NCBI RefSeq assembly: GCF_020085105.1 | Contig: NC_058063.1 | Span: forward strand, 15,609,262-15,673,261 | Length of the DNA stretch: 64,000 bases | Direction: 5' to 3' | From: Siniperca chuatsi | Taxonomy: Eukaryota > Chordata > Actinopteri > Centrarchiformes > Sinipercidae | In this document: positions 12,801 through 25,888 of the stretch, in pieces | Position numbering within the stretch: the first letter of the stretch is position 1 | Layout: every line of letters begins with the position of its first letter | Translations under genes and position numbers: made by a program | The notes under the pieces: model-generated | What the model was told of the DNA's origin: nothing | What the model saw: only the letters and a program-made list of their open reading frames with translations | Database searches by the model: none

Positions 12801-13097
12801 ATTTGTGGCGTTTGCATATTTTTTGCTAATTATGCAAAACCACAAAATGAAGATGGAAGCTCAAAGTTTAAGGTCCTTTTTAAGATAGTTGTTTGGGCTG
12901 TTTTCTGGTTTTCAGGTGACTTACTGTGTTTGCTGATGTTTTTAGTTCGCTACTCAAGGCTTTCACAGGTTTAGGAAGTTATTTGATTTGCAAATGTCCA
13001 AATTAAAGACCGCTGGTATTAAAAGCAGCTTTTATAGGCTTTTTCGTTTTTTAGAGAGAGTATTCAGAGGAGAGACTGGGCCACAAACAAAATCTGT

Positions 13098-13209
<112 letters not shown>

Positions 13210-15058
13210 AGTATTTTAGTATTTATCTTACAGGCCTTCCCTCTTGTTTTCCAGCATTTCTTGTTTCTAAATCAGCGACATGCTTTCTTTTGTGAGCTTT
13301 TTCTCTCCTCGGAAAAGCTTCGTGTTTAGATACAAAGTCGAGTTTTGGGGCTTTTTTCGATGTTTTTTTTTTTTTTTAGCACAAAAGCCTTTAAGTTTTT
13401 GGGGAAATCACTCTCTCCCTGATTTCGATCAGATTCATAAAATACAATCGAAATATTTACTTGTAACTTGCTGAAATGATGAAGTTTTGATTTCAGCAAA
13501 AACATAAAATCAGCTGTCTTGTCTGTCACTTATTGGCACTTAATAAATCTGTCGCATGTATAATAGATTATAGAAAAATTCGACTTTTTTCTTTCAAATT
13601 TCGCTGTGCCAAACACAGCTATTCAACACAACTCCAAACATTAAATATAACATGGAGCTTTAGACTTGATTTTAGCAGAAAATGATGTTAAAAGTCACAT
13701 AATTTCACTTGTTTTCAATTAAAATCATAATCAAGTGAACTTCCCCTTTGTTTTAAGAAACATTTGGAGAAGTTTATAGCAACCAAAACATGATTAAAGC
13801 ATTATTACACACTCTTATTATAAACTTGTATAAACGTGACAGGCCTCCTTATCTGCGGCTGAAACACAAATACTAATTACAGGAATATGGGAGGTTGGAT
13901 CGTTAAGTGTTTTTTAACAATGTTTGGAGATTTGGTCGTTGACCCATGTGGTAACTCCAATTAGTTTGGTCAGGTATTCAAACTGATCACGCAATGAGGC
14001 AGCAGACATTGGAAACACACAAACACACACACACGGACGCACAAGTGGCTAAAATCTTCAGCCAGATTATTGCACAATTATAGGAACTTTGAAGAAAAAA
14101 AGGGGAATTTTCTGAAGACAACTTCTGAAGTAATGACTGAAGATAAGATTAGAAATTATTAGATGTCTCCTTAGTATCTCGCCAAGACGCACAGAACTTG
14201 GATTAAACATAAAACCTGAATAATATTTTTAAATCATGGCTTCCTGGCGATTTTGATTGAGTCTCGTCTTAAAAAGGACAAACAAAGTGACTTTTGGTTT
14301 GTAAGTAAACTGAAACACTGACCATTGCGCAACATGTCTTCTCCAAAACCTTTTTTCTTGATAAAGTCTCAGTCAGCAAACTAAATCCAAGACCCACAGC
14401 GTTCAATAAACAGGAAAAATAAGAGTAAATATAAGAAAACAGGTTAATAAAAAGCGTGTAAAACTGGGAGGAGCCATCATCCGAGGCAGTGCTGCTGGTC
14501 TGGAAGAAACTCGATCTACAGCTTATTGTTCGCTTCATGACTGACTGATTGACATTAAGAACAATATATTGGTCAGCTATTCTTTAAAATGCCTGCATGT
14601 CTTTGCTTTTCTGTTTCATCCTTTAAAACTTATACGTAAGTTTGGACCGTTCATATTCAACACGAATGTCGTCGATTTGCTCGATCAAACGCAAATATTT
14701 CAAAGTAGTGCCACCTGCGGAAAAAGAAATAAACCACTTTTCTCCCAAGTATAGCCTACTTCAAATCCAATTTAAATCTGTCTGAAAGGCGTCAAAGAAA
14801 TGCGGCATCTGGATAATTCAGCCTCATTCTGATATTTGAGCATAAATGCGGCCAAAACGCGTATAGAAACGTATTTGTGTCTCTTAGTAGCTGCAGCACC
14901 GCGAGAGGAAACCGGTGCGTTCAGTAATCACACTGCTGTAACGCGTTACTGAGTAATCCGTTACCAGCTCAGAGCTCTCCCTTCATCCCGGCAGGTGGCT
15001 CCCCGCTACAGGGTAACACAGCAGGAGGGGGCGGCTGTGTGTTTGAGTGAGTGAGAGT

Positions 15059-15059
<1 letters not shown>

Positions 15060-15119
<60 letters not shown>
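15060..15119. repeat. (AC)n microsatellite
   Basis: About 30 AC dinucleotides in vax2 intron 2. Confidence 0.97.
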
Positions 15120-15125
<6 letters not shown>

Positions 15126-16654
15126 ACATGAAAGCCCCTGGTTCATTTCAGTTTCCTTGATGATCAGTTTGGATGATCACAGATTAGAGGACTCACGGAT
15201 GCTTCAGCTCTTATTGTGAAGGTATGTTGTTTTGATTCCTTCATGTGGATGAGGATCGTTTACATTATTTCTAGGACTAATTCATGCTTGAAAACTGTGT
15301 GAATCTGCTGTAAATGACCACAGACAAAGCTTTAGCAAAAAGCTATTTCACCTGTTTTGTTCACATTTACCTAAATTCCACACGCTAAAAATGTGTCAAA
15401 CCACTTTCTGCAAGTTTCTTTTGCATGAAAAAGACAAAAACTTTACACATTCTTCAACGTGTCCTGCCTGTTTCGACTGGTTTGGCAGCTTGACTCCAGG
15501 AGGTCTTACGACGCCATGCTGTGTGGTCACTTTTCCACAGTCCTCCTGAGTTGAGTGCTGCCGACGTATTCGCTGCCATTGTATCAGTCTATTGTTGTTT
15601 GCAGCCCTTCCATGGAGATTATAATTAAATTCAACCAGGACAGGTGTTGTGTTTTTAGTGTTTTAGGTGAAAAACACCTTAAACATCAATACTTTTCTAA
15701 TTTCTAAGCACACGAACAGGCAATTTGCTATAGAAAATTACCCGACAAGATGAAAACTTCACTTTAAAATGTATTTGTTACTTTAATAAGCATAAATAAT
15801 TAGAATTAGACCAATATCAGCGGTAGCTTTTCTCTGCTTGCGATAATTCAAAACATTGTATGTGTTCAGAAGAGTTCGCACTCACAGAGGAGAGCTTTAA
15901 AACACAGAGCAGACTCTTAAACTCCTTTTTATCACAGAAAACTTCTCGTCTCATTCGGTTTTGGCCTTTTTTTGTTTACTGGACTTTCAGATCATTATAG
16001 ATCTATTTACAGGAGATGAGAAAAAGTTAAGCAGCCCAGCTTGAGCTGAGATCCACAGGGTTTGTTGCTGTTATCTAACAACATTCAACATAAACGCTGG
16101 TTAAGATCCATGCATGCATCGTACATATCAACGGCCACTAAAGTTTAGGCTTTGATTTTATTGGCTCACACTGTGTACGGAAGCCCGCAGGGCCAAATTC
16201 AGAAAAGATAAGAAACTTTTTACAATGAAGGCATTCAGATGTTATTGTGTCAGAAAGTGTACAGCCATTTCAGCTCTGGCCTTTACTGATTCAGCTGCAG
16301 AGAACACATTTTTACACACCTGAGTGTACTGAGGTACTTGATATGATTTAAAACCACCACCCATCTTAATGTGAAACAACTCAACTCCGACAGGTGTGCA
16401 AGTCATCTGAGATCAATGTCATATTTCCTTTCATGTTCTGCTTGCTGTCTTTTCTCTTGGACGGACAAATTCTTTGATACCAAACAGCTTCAAGCACTGT
16501 TTAGTGATGGCTGGGAAAACTTTTAAATGATTCCTCTTGTTGCCATCTTGTATTTTTGCCTTGTGGCTTTCTTTACCACGCGGAGGTTAGAGGTCAGGGT
16601 TGGCCACAGATCAGTACCCCTGGGGCTGCTCACGCCTTTAGTGCGTTTTTAGTT

Positions 16655-16745
16655 GCTTAGTTTAGTTGCTTGTTGTTTAAAGCATCTTTGAGTGTCTTGA
16701 AAGAACCCAGAGAGACAGGCGCTATAAAAACTAGGTGACCCTTAT
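16655..16745 (+). mobile_element. Degenerate LINE/SINE 3' tail
   Basis: The segment aaagcatctttgagtgtctt, followed by gaaag...gcgctataaa, resembles the shared 3' tails of fish L2-type LINEs and their SINEs. It is short and old; the assignment is from memory of the consensus. Confidence 0.4.
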
Positions 16746-17466
16746 ATGACCTCTTATGAAACCTGGTAAATCTAAATTCCCTGTTAAGAAGTTGCACCTG
16801 CTTGTGCAACTGGTTTTGAAAAACATCTACAAGCATTTGTATAATATGATGTGAAGATAGTATAATTGTTTAGACATTGTTATGGTGGTAAATATACACA
16901 GGAGGGCACTTGATTTGGTCCACTGATATGAGGAGAAAACTGAAAGAATTCAGCTTTTTTCCTCTTAAAAGAAAAATAAAGACTCTCCGTTTATGGTACT
17001 GTAGGAAAAATCTCCAAACTACATCTATCTGTGTTTTCCTCTGCAGGCTGAGGTGAGAGGAGACAAGATGACAAGCTGTGTTTATGTGTCTGTGTACAGT
17101 GAATGTCCTCGTTGTGTGTATTGTTCTCCATGACGGCCCAGACAGACGGTGTCTGGCCACTTGTCTGGAGCACAGAGGACCCGGCCATGACGTATAGCTG
17201 TGCAGATGTAGCAGAGAGGCAGCCGCACAGTACGGGGATTGTCCAAACACTCAGAATAGAGAAAGAGATAGGAAGGGACGCAGACAGACAGAAAGACAGA
17301 CAGACACTTGTTGCCTTTGTGCTTTCAGTTAAAATGTTTGGGCTTCGTGTTGTAAAGAAACAAACTCTTTCTTCTTAACTCTGCGGTGACCTAAAGCGAG
17401 AGCGTCATCTTCAGAATGGGAACTTTTGTCCGACTCGCTGATGGTCAGGAAGAAACCTGCGAGGCT

Positions 17467-17498
17467 CTGATTATCTAATCAACTGATTAGATAATCAG
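17467..17498. promoter_or_regulatory. Near-perfect palindrome with four TAATC/GATTA cores
   Basis: The arms ctgattatctaatca and tgattagataatcag are exact reverse complements of 15 bp around a 2-nt centre. Each arm carries two TAATC-type cores (preferred by Otx/Crx/Pitx K50 homeodomains) and one GATA core. It could act as a dimeric homeodomain site or simply be a small cruciform. Confidence 0.4.
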
Positions 17499-17592
17499 AA
17501 GAACATAATAGCAATTACGTCGTATTTGCCTTTGTCCTTAATCACTCTCTCAGATTGAATTGACTTGTTTCATCAGCTTCTGGCAGCGTGAA

Positions 17593-17637
17593 GTGTGTGT
17601 GTGTGTGTGTGTGTGTGTGTCTGTGTGTGTGTGTGTG
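17593..17637. repeat. (GT)n microsatellite
   Basis: About 22 GT dinucleotides with one interruption (a C). A long CA tract lies 140 bp downstream. Confidence 0.97.
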
Positions 17638-17772
17638 AAGACAAGGGTGGTGTAATTTTCCAAACATATGGAGGACCATGAGGACCATGTAATCCTTCAA
17701 CTGATGTGACAACAGGAAAATCAGCAAAATTGGATACAAGAGGTTTTCACTTTTCATACACAATCACACACT

Positions 17773-17775
<3 letters not shown>

Positions 17776-17846
<71 letters not shown>
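17776..17846. repeat. (CA)n microsatellite
   Basis: About 35 CA dinucleotides. Together with the GT tract at 17593-17637 it forms an inverted repeat on one strand. Confidence 0.97.
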
Positions 17847-17858
<12 letters not shown>

Positions 17859-18065
17859 GTGCCTCAAGTCTGACCCCAAGTTTCCAGACCAATCAGCGTG
17901 GTCAAAAGTTGTCCATGTAACCACTTTGTTTTTGTTTTTCAGGCAAATGTGTAATGCCGTTAAACTGGCAGATTACCTGTGTGGAAGTTTATAGACACCT
18001 GCCAGTGGAAAAGGGAACGCCGAGTCCCCACCTTATGTTGTTTACAAAACAGCATATGCTGAAAA

Positions 18066-19229
18066 ACACTGATTGAAAAGTAGCAGTAACTCATTGTAAA
18101 AAGTACTTTTGTTACAAGAGAAAGTACAAAGTACATACAAATTTTCAGCAAAACTTACTTAAAATATCAAAAGGGAAAGTATTCGTACTCAGAAAAATGG
18201 AGTTTTATTATATATATTATATAATTGTTGTTGTTGTAATGATGTGTTAGTATGCAAGCAGCATTTTAATGCTGTAGCTGGGCGAAGTGGAGCTAGATTT
18301 GAACCCTTTTGAGTCCAGGTTGATTTTGGTTAATTTTTGACGACTTTCTATACATTCATTTTTGTTTCAGCCCAAACTCATTAAGTCTGACTTCTCATAT
18401 TGTCAATTTAACAAAGTATAGAGCTGCCAGGAACACAAAATACATGAAAAATTACACAAAATGTACAAATCTTTAGTCATAATCACTCAAAATATTATAG
18501 AACAGTCCTAGGTATAAAAAAACATTGTTTCACTATGTATACACACTAAGAAATAAAACTATAATACAGTCTTTACATTTATGGTCTACAGACATAAATG
18601 AGATACTGTGTGAAAGACCCACATCAACACTTAGGCTTTCTCAGCTTGTCTCAATATGATATGAAAATAAAATGATGTTACTATAAATAAAACATGTTCT
18701 GTGTATTCACAGATGAATAGACGGACTCCAGAGAGTAACTACTTTATATACTATTGGGTAGTGAGAGAGCTATTTGTATTGAATGTTTGATTTATTCTAA
18801 ATATTTTATTATATTTTATAGTATTTTCTTTTGCTAGTTCTGGGGTGGTCTATGTTTTGTTTTTGTTTTCATCGGAGCAAATGAAGCCATGATTTCTTTT
18901 TAATTTGTTTGCTTGCTTGCCAAGTGTAAAGAAAAACACAAAACCTTTATATAAACAATGGACCTTTGCTGCACACAATTGATTCCTATAGTGCATCAGT
19001 GGCCTTTTGATTTCAAGTTTGTTTGAATTGTATTTTAACCTATTACACCATGTTTTATAAACACATCTTTATCGGAAAAAGTAACTAGTAACTGTCAGAT
19101 AAATTCAGTAAAACGTACAATATTTCTGAAAATGTAGTGGAGTAGAAGTATAAAGTAGCAAGAAATATGACAGGTTTCTCAAATATGTACTTAAGTACAG
19201 CACTTGAGTAAATGTACTTTTCACCACTG
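18066..19229 (-). mobile_element. hAT-type MITE copy, interrupted by unrelated sequence
   Basis: The right end reads gtacttttcaccactg (ending at 19229), the reverse complement of the family end cagtggtgaaaagtac. The left part (from about 18066) and the right part share the 'taaaagta' and 'gctgtagctgggcgaagtgg' blocks with the copy at 1678-2352. The stretch from about 18303 to 18734 is absent from that relative and looks like a secondary insertion; I cannot assign it to a family. The left terminus is eroded and approximate. No transposase frame. Confidence 0.6.
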
Positions 19230-19739
19230 TCAAAATCCTGAATCCTAAATTTGTCTGAAAGGGCTTTACAATCTGTGCAGCATATGACACCCTCTGTCCT
19301 TAGACCCTCGGTTCAGGTAAGGAAAACCTTTTAAAAAAAAAAAAAGAAGGAAGAAACGTCAGGAAGAGCAGCAGAGGAGAGATCCCATTTCCAGAAGGGA
19401 AAAGATAGATTTCGTGTGTTCAGACATAAAATATAAGGATAAAAGAGTGTTATGCATTTAAGAAATTCAAAACTGAGGCAGCTGAATTGTGAAACTGTCC
19501 TCAGTTTTAAGGCCTCTGTGTCTTGCTTTTGCCAGCTGTGACAACAAAATCAAATATGTCTTCATTGGTTTAGTGAGCGCTTTGGGCAGCAAAGACCAAA
19601 CACTAGAGTTTTTTTTTTTTTTTGCTGAATGTGATTCAAGTGACTGCGGGGTGACATGCAAGAAAAGTCATGGACCACATTCAAACCCCTGCTGGTTTCT
19701 TTGGCGAATGAGTGCAGCACATCTTTAACATTACAGTAT

Positions 19740-20340
19740 GTGAAGGGAGGAGGTAAAGGCTGTTATCCAAACCTGGTGGGGTTCCCCCGGCTGTGGGGGA
19801 GAGAGCGCAGTGAATGGGTGGAGGTCAGGAGGGAGGGGCAGAGGGAGGGATGACGGAGAAGAGAGAGAGCGAGAGAGAGAAAGAGGTGGGCCTCATAACA
19901 GTCCCAAGTGCTTTTGCACTAAGGAGGATTAGGCAGCCATATCTACCAGCGATTCTATAAGACGGAGTTAACCCCTGGCTGAACCTGGCTAGCCATGTGC
20001 GATGGAGGACCAGATCGGGTTTATTCGGGCAAGGTTAGGTGAGGGCGTAGGCTGGTGGGTTATGAGCTTTAGGGGTCAGGTAAGATGTGATGGTGGTGGT
20101 GACGATATTGGCACAGGCGTGAGGGGTGTAGTGTAAGAAGAAGCGAGGCAGGTTGAAGGTATGAGGTTAGGGTGATGGAGACAGAAAGAAGAGGAGGATG
20201 GAGGGGTCCGCACGGGAGATGTTCTGCAGGAGCTGCTCGTATCGATGCTGGATGTGTTTGTGGAAAACGACTTGAAGAGCAGACCCAGGCTGTTATATCT
20301 CACATGAAGCTGACATCAGAGTGAGGAGGGATGCAGTGGT
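19740..20340. other. G-rich intronic block, possibly regulatory
   Basis: Purine-rich DNA (GA runs near 19858-19888) is followed by unique sequence with a GGATTA motif near 19926. Open frames here are low-complexity and are not supported as coding. Confidence 0.25.
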
Positions 20341-20689
20341 GTGCCAGCGGCCGTTTTTGATTTATGGTTTTGTAATCCTCATGCTGATGTCAACATGGAT
20401 TTGAAAAAAACCATGTATTGGTCAGTTTGTACAGCACTTTCACACGCTTCTCCAGTTGGAGAAGTAATTGCTGGAGGGATGGATGGCACCACTGTAGATT
20501 CCCTTTGTCAGACGATACAACACAATACATGTCTTGTTTTCTTTTTACCTTCAAAGCACCTGACATCCATGATGGTTGTTTTATTGATGTAATCTGGTTT
20601 GTCAGATATATATCAGATATAAGTAAGTAAGAAGAGATTTGTGTTGGACTGTGGCCAGGATCCAAATTCCCACTGTGCCACTCCACTAC

Positions 20690-21160
20690 CATAACAAATA
20701 ACATGGCTATTTTACAACACAAGTACCACATTCTTCACAATAAAAGCATGTAACACAAATTATCAAAAAGGCATGATAATAACAAAAACAAGAACAACAG
20801 AATAGAAGTAAAACAGAAATAACACAAAAGAGTAATACGTTTTTTAAAATGTCGATTGAATTGGATTATCTAATAGAGAGAGGTAAACTATTCCAAAGTT
20901 TTGTGGCACAGACAGCAAATGTACACTCTCCCTTCATATTAAGACACTGGCTAGCCAACCTGAGAGACTTTAAGCTATTATATAGTTAAATAATCCAGAA
21001 AATGTTATAATTAAGTCCATTTTGGCCCAAATTTAGCTTGACATAGGCACCTGTTTTAGTCCAATATGCCAAACACTTTTACACAGCTTGAAGTTTGCTT
21101 TGTGAAAACATCCCATTTTGTACTTTATATGCCTAAATAATTCTTTGAATAGTGTCTTAA
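20690..21160. mobile_element. Degenerate LINE-derived repeat
   Basis: Phrases such as taaactattccaaagttttg, followed by acactctcccttcatatt..., resemble the 3' region of an abundant fish non-LTR retrotransposon family. The copy is old and both edges are approximate. Confidence 0.35.
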
Positions 21161-21165
21161 ATCAC

Positions 21166-21535
21166 TTAAAGGTCCAGTATGTAACATTTAGGAGGAGCTA
21201 TTGGCAGAAATGGAATATAATATTTATAAATATGTTTTCATTAGTGTATAATTACCTGAAAATAAGAATTGTTGTGTTTTCGTTACCTTAGAATAAGCCA
21301 TTTTTATCTACAGAGGGAGCGGGTCCCCTTCCACAGAGGCCGCCATGTTGCACCGCCATGTTTCTACAGTAGGCCAGAACGGACAAACCAAACACTGGCT
21401 CTAGATAGGGAGTTCGAAGCCACCGTAGTTTTTCCTACACTCTTGGAAGGGGAGGGTGAGGCGAGCGGTATTCAAATGGTTGCTAACTGCAATTTCACTG
21501 CTCTATGCCACTAAATATTACACACTGAAGATCTA
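21166..21535 (+). mobile_element. MITE of the 'ttaaaggtccagt' family
   Basis: The ends ttaaaggtccagtatgtaa and ...ttacacactgaagatctaa are imperfect inverted repeats. The interior (ctattggcagaaatggaata, gccgccatgttgcaccgcca) matches a common percomorph MITE as I remember it. Both ends begin with a TTA(A)-like motif, which suggests a TTAA-targeting element, though the superfamily is uncertain. The 81-codon frame at 21269-21514 lies wholly inside it and is not a gene. Confidence 0.7.
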
Positions 21536-23199
21536 AGCTGAGCTAATTCTAGTACAATTCATCAAATTGCAACAAATATGTTTAATACTGTACATGGTCT
21601 CTTACAAATAAAATAATACATTAATAATAATAAATATTTGAACTTTTTAGCTTATTTCCAAACATGTTTTCTGTGAAGAAAACATGTTTGGAACATGGAA
21701 CATGACCATTTTTCTTGAGTCGCTGGTCTTTACTAACCTGAAAGTAAAAGTAAAATTTACCAAAACAGTAGCCAATTTTCATTATAAAAGGCAATCATTT
21801 TAATTCTAAATAATTGGTACGGGTGTCATATATATAATCTGTAACAGTGTTGAAAAAAGACTGATGTGTTGATCCATCACACACAGTTGAGTAAGTCATT
21901 GTTTCAGCTAATTTCCTGTAACTTTTTGGTTTCTTCAGTAAAGGCGACCAGTGGTCCGTCACATATAGTACAGCTGAATACACATTGGTTGCCACTGGTC
22001 CATTACATTACATATAGTTGAGTATCCACTGGTGTGTTACATACAGTTCAATGGCTGCCAGTCCGCCTGGTACAATCTCCATGAAAAGAGTTTTCATTGT
22101 GTGCTGTGGATCATCACATGCCTAGGATCAGGGGGTCTGAACAGGGTCACAGTGGGAGCACCGAGCTGTTGGAGGGGTCATGGAAAGTGTGAAAGATAGT
22201 CACCAAGCGTCCTTTACCAACTTTACCGTCACAATCCTGCATTTCACTTTACATCATTATACAGCCGGGCAGGAGAGTATATTTTATCACTTGATGTTTT
22301 AGCTAATGCTTTCCATTGTAGTAGCTTAGGTAAAGCGATAAAGTAAAGTGAAATAAAACAGACTGATAAATATACAATTGGGACAAACTATTTAGAACAA
22401 AAGAGACAGAATTATAAACACATCTAAATAAACAAATGTTGTCTTTATTCCACTTTTCTCCTGCTGCTCGTCTTTAACTTATCTGATTTATTGAACAGGC
22501 ACATGTAGATGCCCAGTTGATCTATACACTGGGTCTTGATCTGGCTTAACCTTTCTACCTCTAGTCCAGTTTGCCTGACACTCTATTTGCAGCTGTCTGG
22601 ATTCACAGCGCAGGCCTCTGATTGGTTGACCTCTGCCCGACTGGCCTGTGTATTCATGCATGCTGGCATGATCATCTCTCCCTGACCTTGAATTTACCCC
22701 ACCCTATATTTATCCGTGTCCTTTCATTTTTATCCCCTGCGTTGTGTCTCGTTGCCCTCGTCCTTTGTCTAGTCCAGTGATGTCCCACCTCTCTCAGGTT
22801 TTGTCCCGTCTTGTCCTCCTCACACTTGCTGCTTCTGGCTTCCCTAATGTGACGTATTTCCAGTTGAAACAGGATAATGGGGTGGGATACAGGGACACAC
22901 ACAGGGAGGGACTTTCAAAATATATAAACCAATCAGATGAAAGACAGTTGCATTTGATTTTAGCTGTGGAAGTGTGAGGTTTTTCAAAAATAATTTTATA
23001 TGCATGCCTACGATTACACAGTGAGGTAATTGAGAAAAGATTTTCAATTGTAGGCATAGGCATATGGAAACATGCACATACACATGCTCACAAACAGAAA
23101 TATACAAAAATACAATACCATAGAATAAAACAAAACATTTACTGGGAATGGTCAGACATAGACAATTAAAATTAAATGAAATTCAAGCTTAACATAAAA

Positions 23200-23800
23200 T
23201 ATAAAAAATAAAAATACCAGTCAATACATGTAGGTTTTAAAATGTTTTTAAAAATGTGGCAGCTGACCTTGTTCCAGTGTAGAAGCTAAAACATGATTTG
23301 TCTTTATTCTGCATCACAGAACTTTTAACAACATTTGGTTGTCAGACCTAAGGAGTCTCGGTGCAGGACAAGGTGTTAAAATTTCAGGGATACTGTATAT
23401 AATGGAGCCACACCACGAACGGCTTTAAACGTAATCAAAAAGTATTAAATTGAATTCTAAAACAATAGTATATCAGTTTGATTGCTATAAACTCAAATAC
23501 TAAAACATTTACATTATATTCCTGGTCTCCTCTTGTGAATATACACATTTAAAAAAAATGTATTTCCCTTTCTCTTTACACCTATAATCCTAATGTTATG
23601 CTGACACAATTTCTTTGTTTAGCACTTATTTAAAAAATTATGCAGATTTCCTTTTTTGTGACCAACTTGTCATTAGAATTTCACACAGAGTGGCACAGGC
23701 AAGTTTAAACAACTGTTTATCAATCAATCAAACTTTATTTCTATAGCACTTTTCAACAACCGAAACTGAACCAAAGTGCTGTACAACATTAAAAACAAGA
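23200..23800. mobile_element. LINE 3'-end relic with 'aactttatttctatagcac' tail
   Basis: The block near 23340-23450 (gtcagacctaaggagtctcg, ggagccacaccacgaacggc) and the block at 23722-23795 (caatcaatcaaactttattt followed by ctatagcacttttca) resemble the 3' part of an abundant fish non-LTR element. It may be one degraded copy or two adjacent ones. Confidence 0.45.
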
Positions 23801-24219
23801 TAAAAAAAAATAATAATAAACAAAAGTTTAAGAAACTGAAACTGAAAAAATGGAAAAAAGGGGCAAAAAATAGGAAAAAGAAATAAAAAACCACCATCAT
23901 CCACCCATACAATCACACCCACCTCTCCTACTGCTTTGTGAATCATAAAAATTTAACTTGACAATTATCAATACATACGTCATCAGTCTTTTCTTTCAGA
24001 TACAATTTAAATATTAACTAAAGCAGCAGCTGTCTTAAATTACAAGGCTGGCGATATTCTATGTTTTGTCAAAAAAGCCCATAAAAAAACAATATTGAAT
24101 TGATCCGACTATTAAGTATTGTTTGTTTTAGCCAAAGGCAGATATATCTTATTCCTCTGTGCCATAGAGCTCCATTCTTCAATAACTATTAAAAACACAT
24201 CAATGAGCAACACTGTTGC

Positions 24220-24427
24220 GCTGGGTGACTTAATTACAATGAACATGGGTACTGTAGTTTATTTTGAGTCAATCCCACATACAGCTTCCTGTTGCCATAA
24301 ATATTCACTAGAGCACCACATGTGCTTTCATCCTCGGGGGAAAATAGAAAATAATTTACTCCTGCTTGAGCAGCATTTGCTAAAAACTACAGTGCCCAGC
24401 TATTTTAAATAATTACTGAGCCTTTAA
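24220..24427 (+). repeat. Dispersed repeat B, copy 1
   Basis: About 200 bp similar to 59518-59703. Shared strings include ttacaatgaacatggg, gctaaaaactacagtgccca and attact-agcctttt. Interspersed family, probably a MITE fragment; superfamily unknown. Confidence 0.7.
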
Positions 24428-24649
24428 AAAAGAGAGAGAAAATTACAGAATAACACCAGACTTTTCCTTAAATGGCAGCTGTTTCCTTGTCATTAAATCA
24501 ACATCAAATCAATCAACATTTAACAACAAGGCTGTGAAAAGAGGACAATCACTGTTCTGTTTCCACTGTGTCATGATCTAATGGATGTTTGACCTAAAAA
24601 CACAATGACATGGATATTAGATAATAACGTGAATGTGTTTTAATTTAAC

Positions 24650-25260
24650 TTCCTGTTACCTAGTTTTATCTCACCCATACTTCCACCAGTCTTGATTTTG
24701 CCACCCTCACTAGAGTGCAGCGGGGAGGGGTGCAGAGGGCGAGGCCAGGGCAAATGCAGGTCATGCCAGATCCAGATCTCCCTCGGTAATCTCTGCCCCA
24801 GCTCTGAACCCTGGATCCCATTAAAAAGGATTTACATCCAATAGTATAGATGTACCAAAGGCAGCTTTGCTGTCTTCTCTTCTCATCATTTCCCCCCTCT
24901 AATAAAATCCCTGTAAAACAGCAGCAAGCTTTTTCCCCAAGCAGTAGATAAGAGGACTACGATGTGAACAGAGGACTGCGCCACACCCACAGCATGCAGA
25001 TAAAAAAAGAGGGATTGGTTTCATCTGTAGTGAAAGCTTTTTATGTGGGATGTGGGTGTTTGGCAGACGGTGGCGCATGAGTAAAATACATAGAGTTCTT
25101 AGAGAGGCAGTGTGTGAGCTAACTAAATATAGCCTGAGATGAAGGAGAAGCAGCTACACAGAGATCATTTCTGCTGCTTATCTCACCCTCCTGTCACCTC
25201 TCCCCTCTTATCTGCATCCCCACTATCCCTCCCTCTGTGCCTCTTTTGGGTCTTTATAGT
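24650..25260. other. Unique GC-richer intronic block
   Basis: Non-repetitive sequence with balanced composition and no supported exon. It is a candidate conserved non-coding element of vax2 intron 2, on composition alone. Confidence 0.2.
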
Positions 25261-25630
25261 AAGACTTGCTGGTGTCACTATTCCTCTCTGAGCTGTGGGA
25301 TCCTCTCCGATCCCATTATTTGTGTCGTGGTCAGTAGCTGAAACTATGATCTCACTTGCCCTAGCTGCCTATTGAGCCTGCCTTTACAGTGCAGTGATAC
25401 TGTAGTTAACACCAGCCGGCCTGATTACCTCCACACAATCCACAACTACGTTTGTCTTATAACTTATGGCCACCCAACTGGGCGAGCTCCATGTCACTCT
25501 GGCTCTGGTGTTTTAGAAGATGAAAAATGACTGGTGCCAGCTACACGAAGGTGCTGTGTGAACACAGTACAGACTAGAAGAGAATATCCTTAGGAAACAT
25601 TGAAGTGCCCTTTGGCAATTCTTTGAGGGA

Positions 25631-25888
25631 ACTTGAGGGAAATATCTGTCTCTTTAGCTGCTAAATGCTCCACTGTGTTCACCAGCGATGAGAGTGAACC
25701 AAAAACAGTAAAGTTGTGGGCCGGACAGCTAAATAATGAGCTGAAACTCACTATAAAGCTCTGTTAAGCCGAGGGGAACTGCAGATTCAGGTGAAAATTC
25801 TCTGTAAGTTCATACTGTAACTAAGAGCGACACCTTTCACATTTTCATTAGATTTTTTATTATAAAAATATCGATTATAGCCGCTTTA
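25631..25888 (+). repeat. Dispersed repeat C, copy 1
   Basis: Similar to 44041-44429. Shared strings include gagagtgaaccaa-acagtaaa, aatgagctgaaa, gcgacacctttcaca and atcgattatagc. Interspersed element of unknown superfamily. Confidence 0.7.

Noticed and set aside
19895-19925. Small hairpin agtgc-tttt-gcact considered as a microRNA precursor
   Set aside because: The stem is only five base pairs and too short for a precursor. I recognise no seed from a known family.
21269-21514. 81-codon frame
   Set aside because: Lies wholly inside the MITE at 21166-21535.
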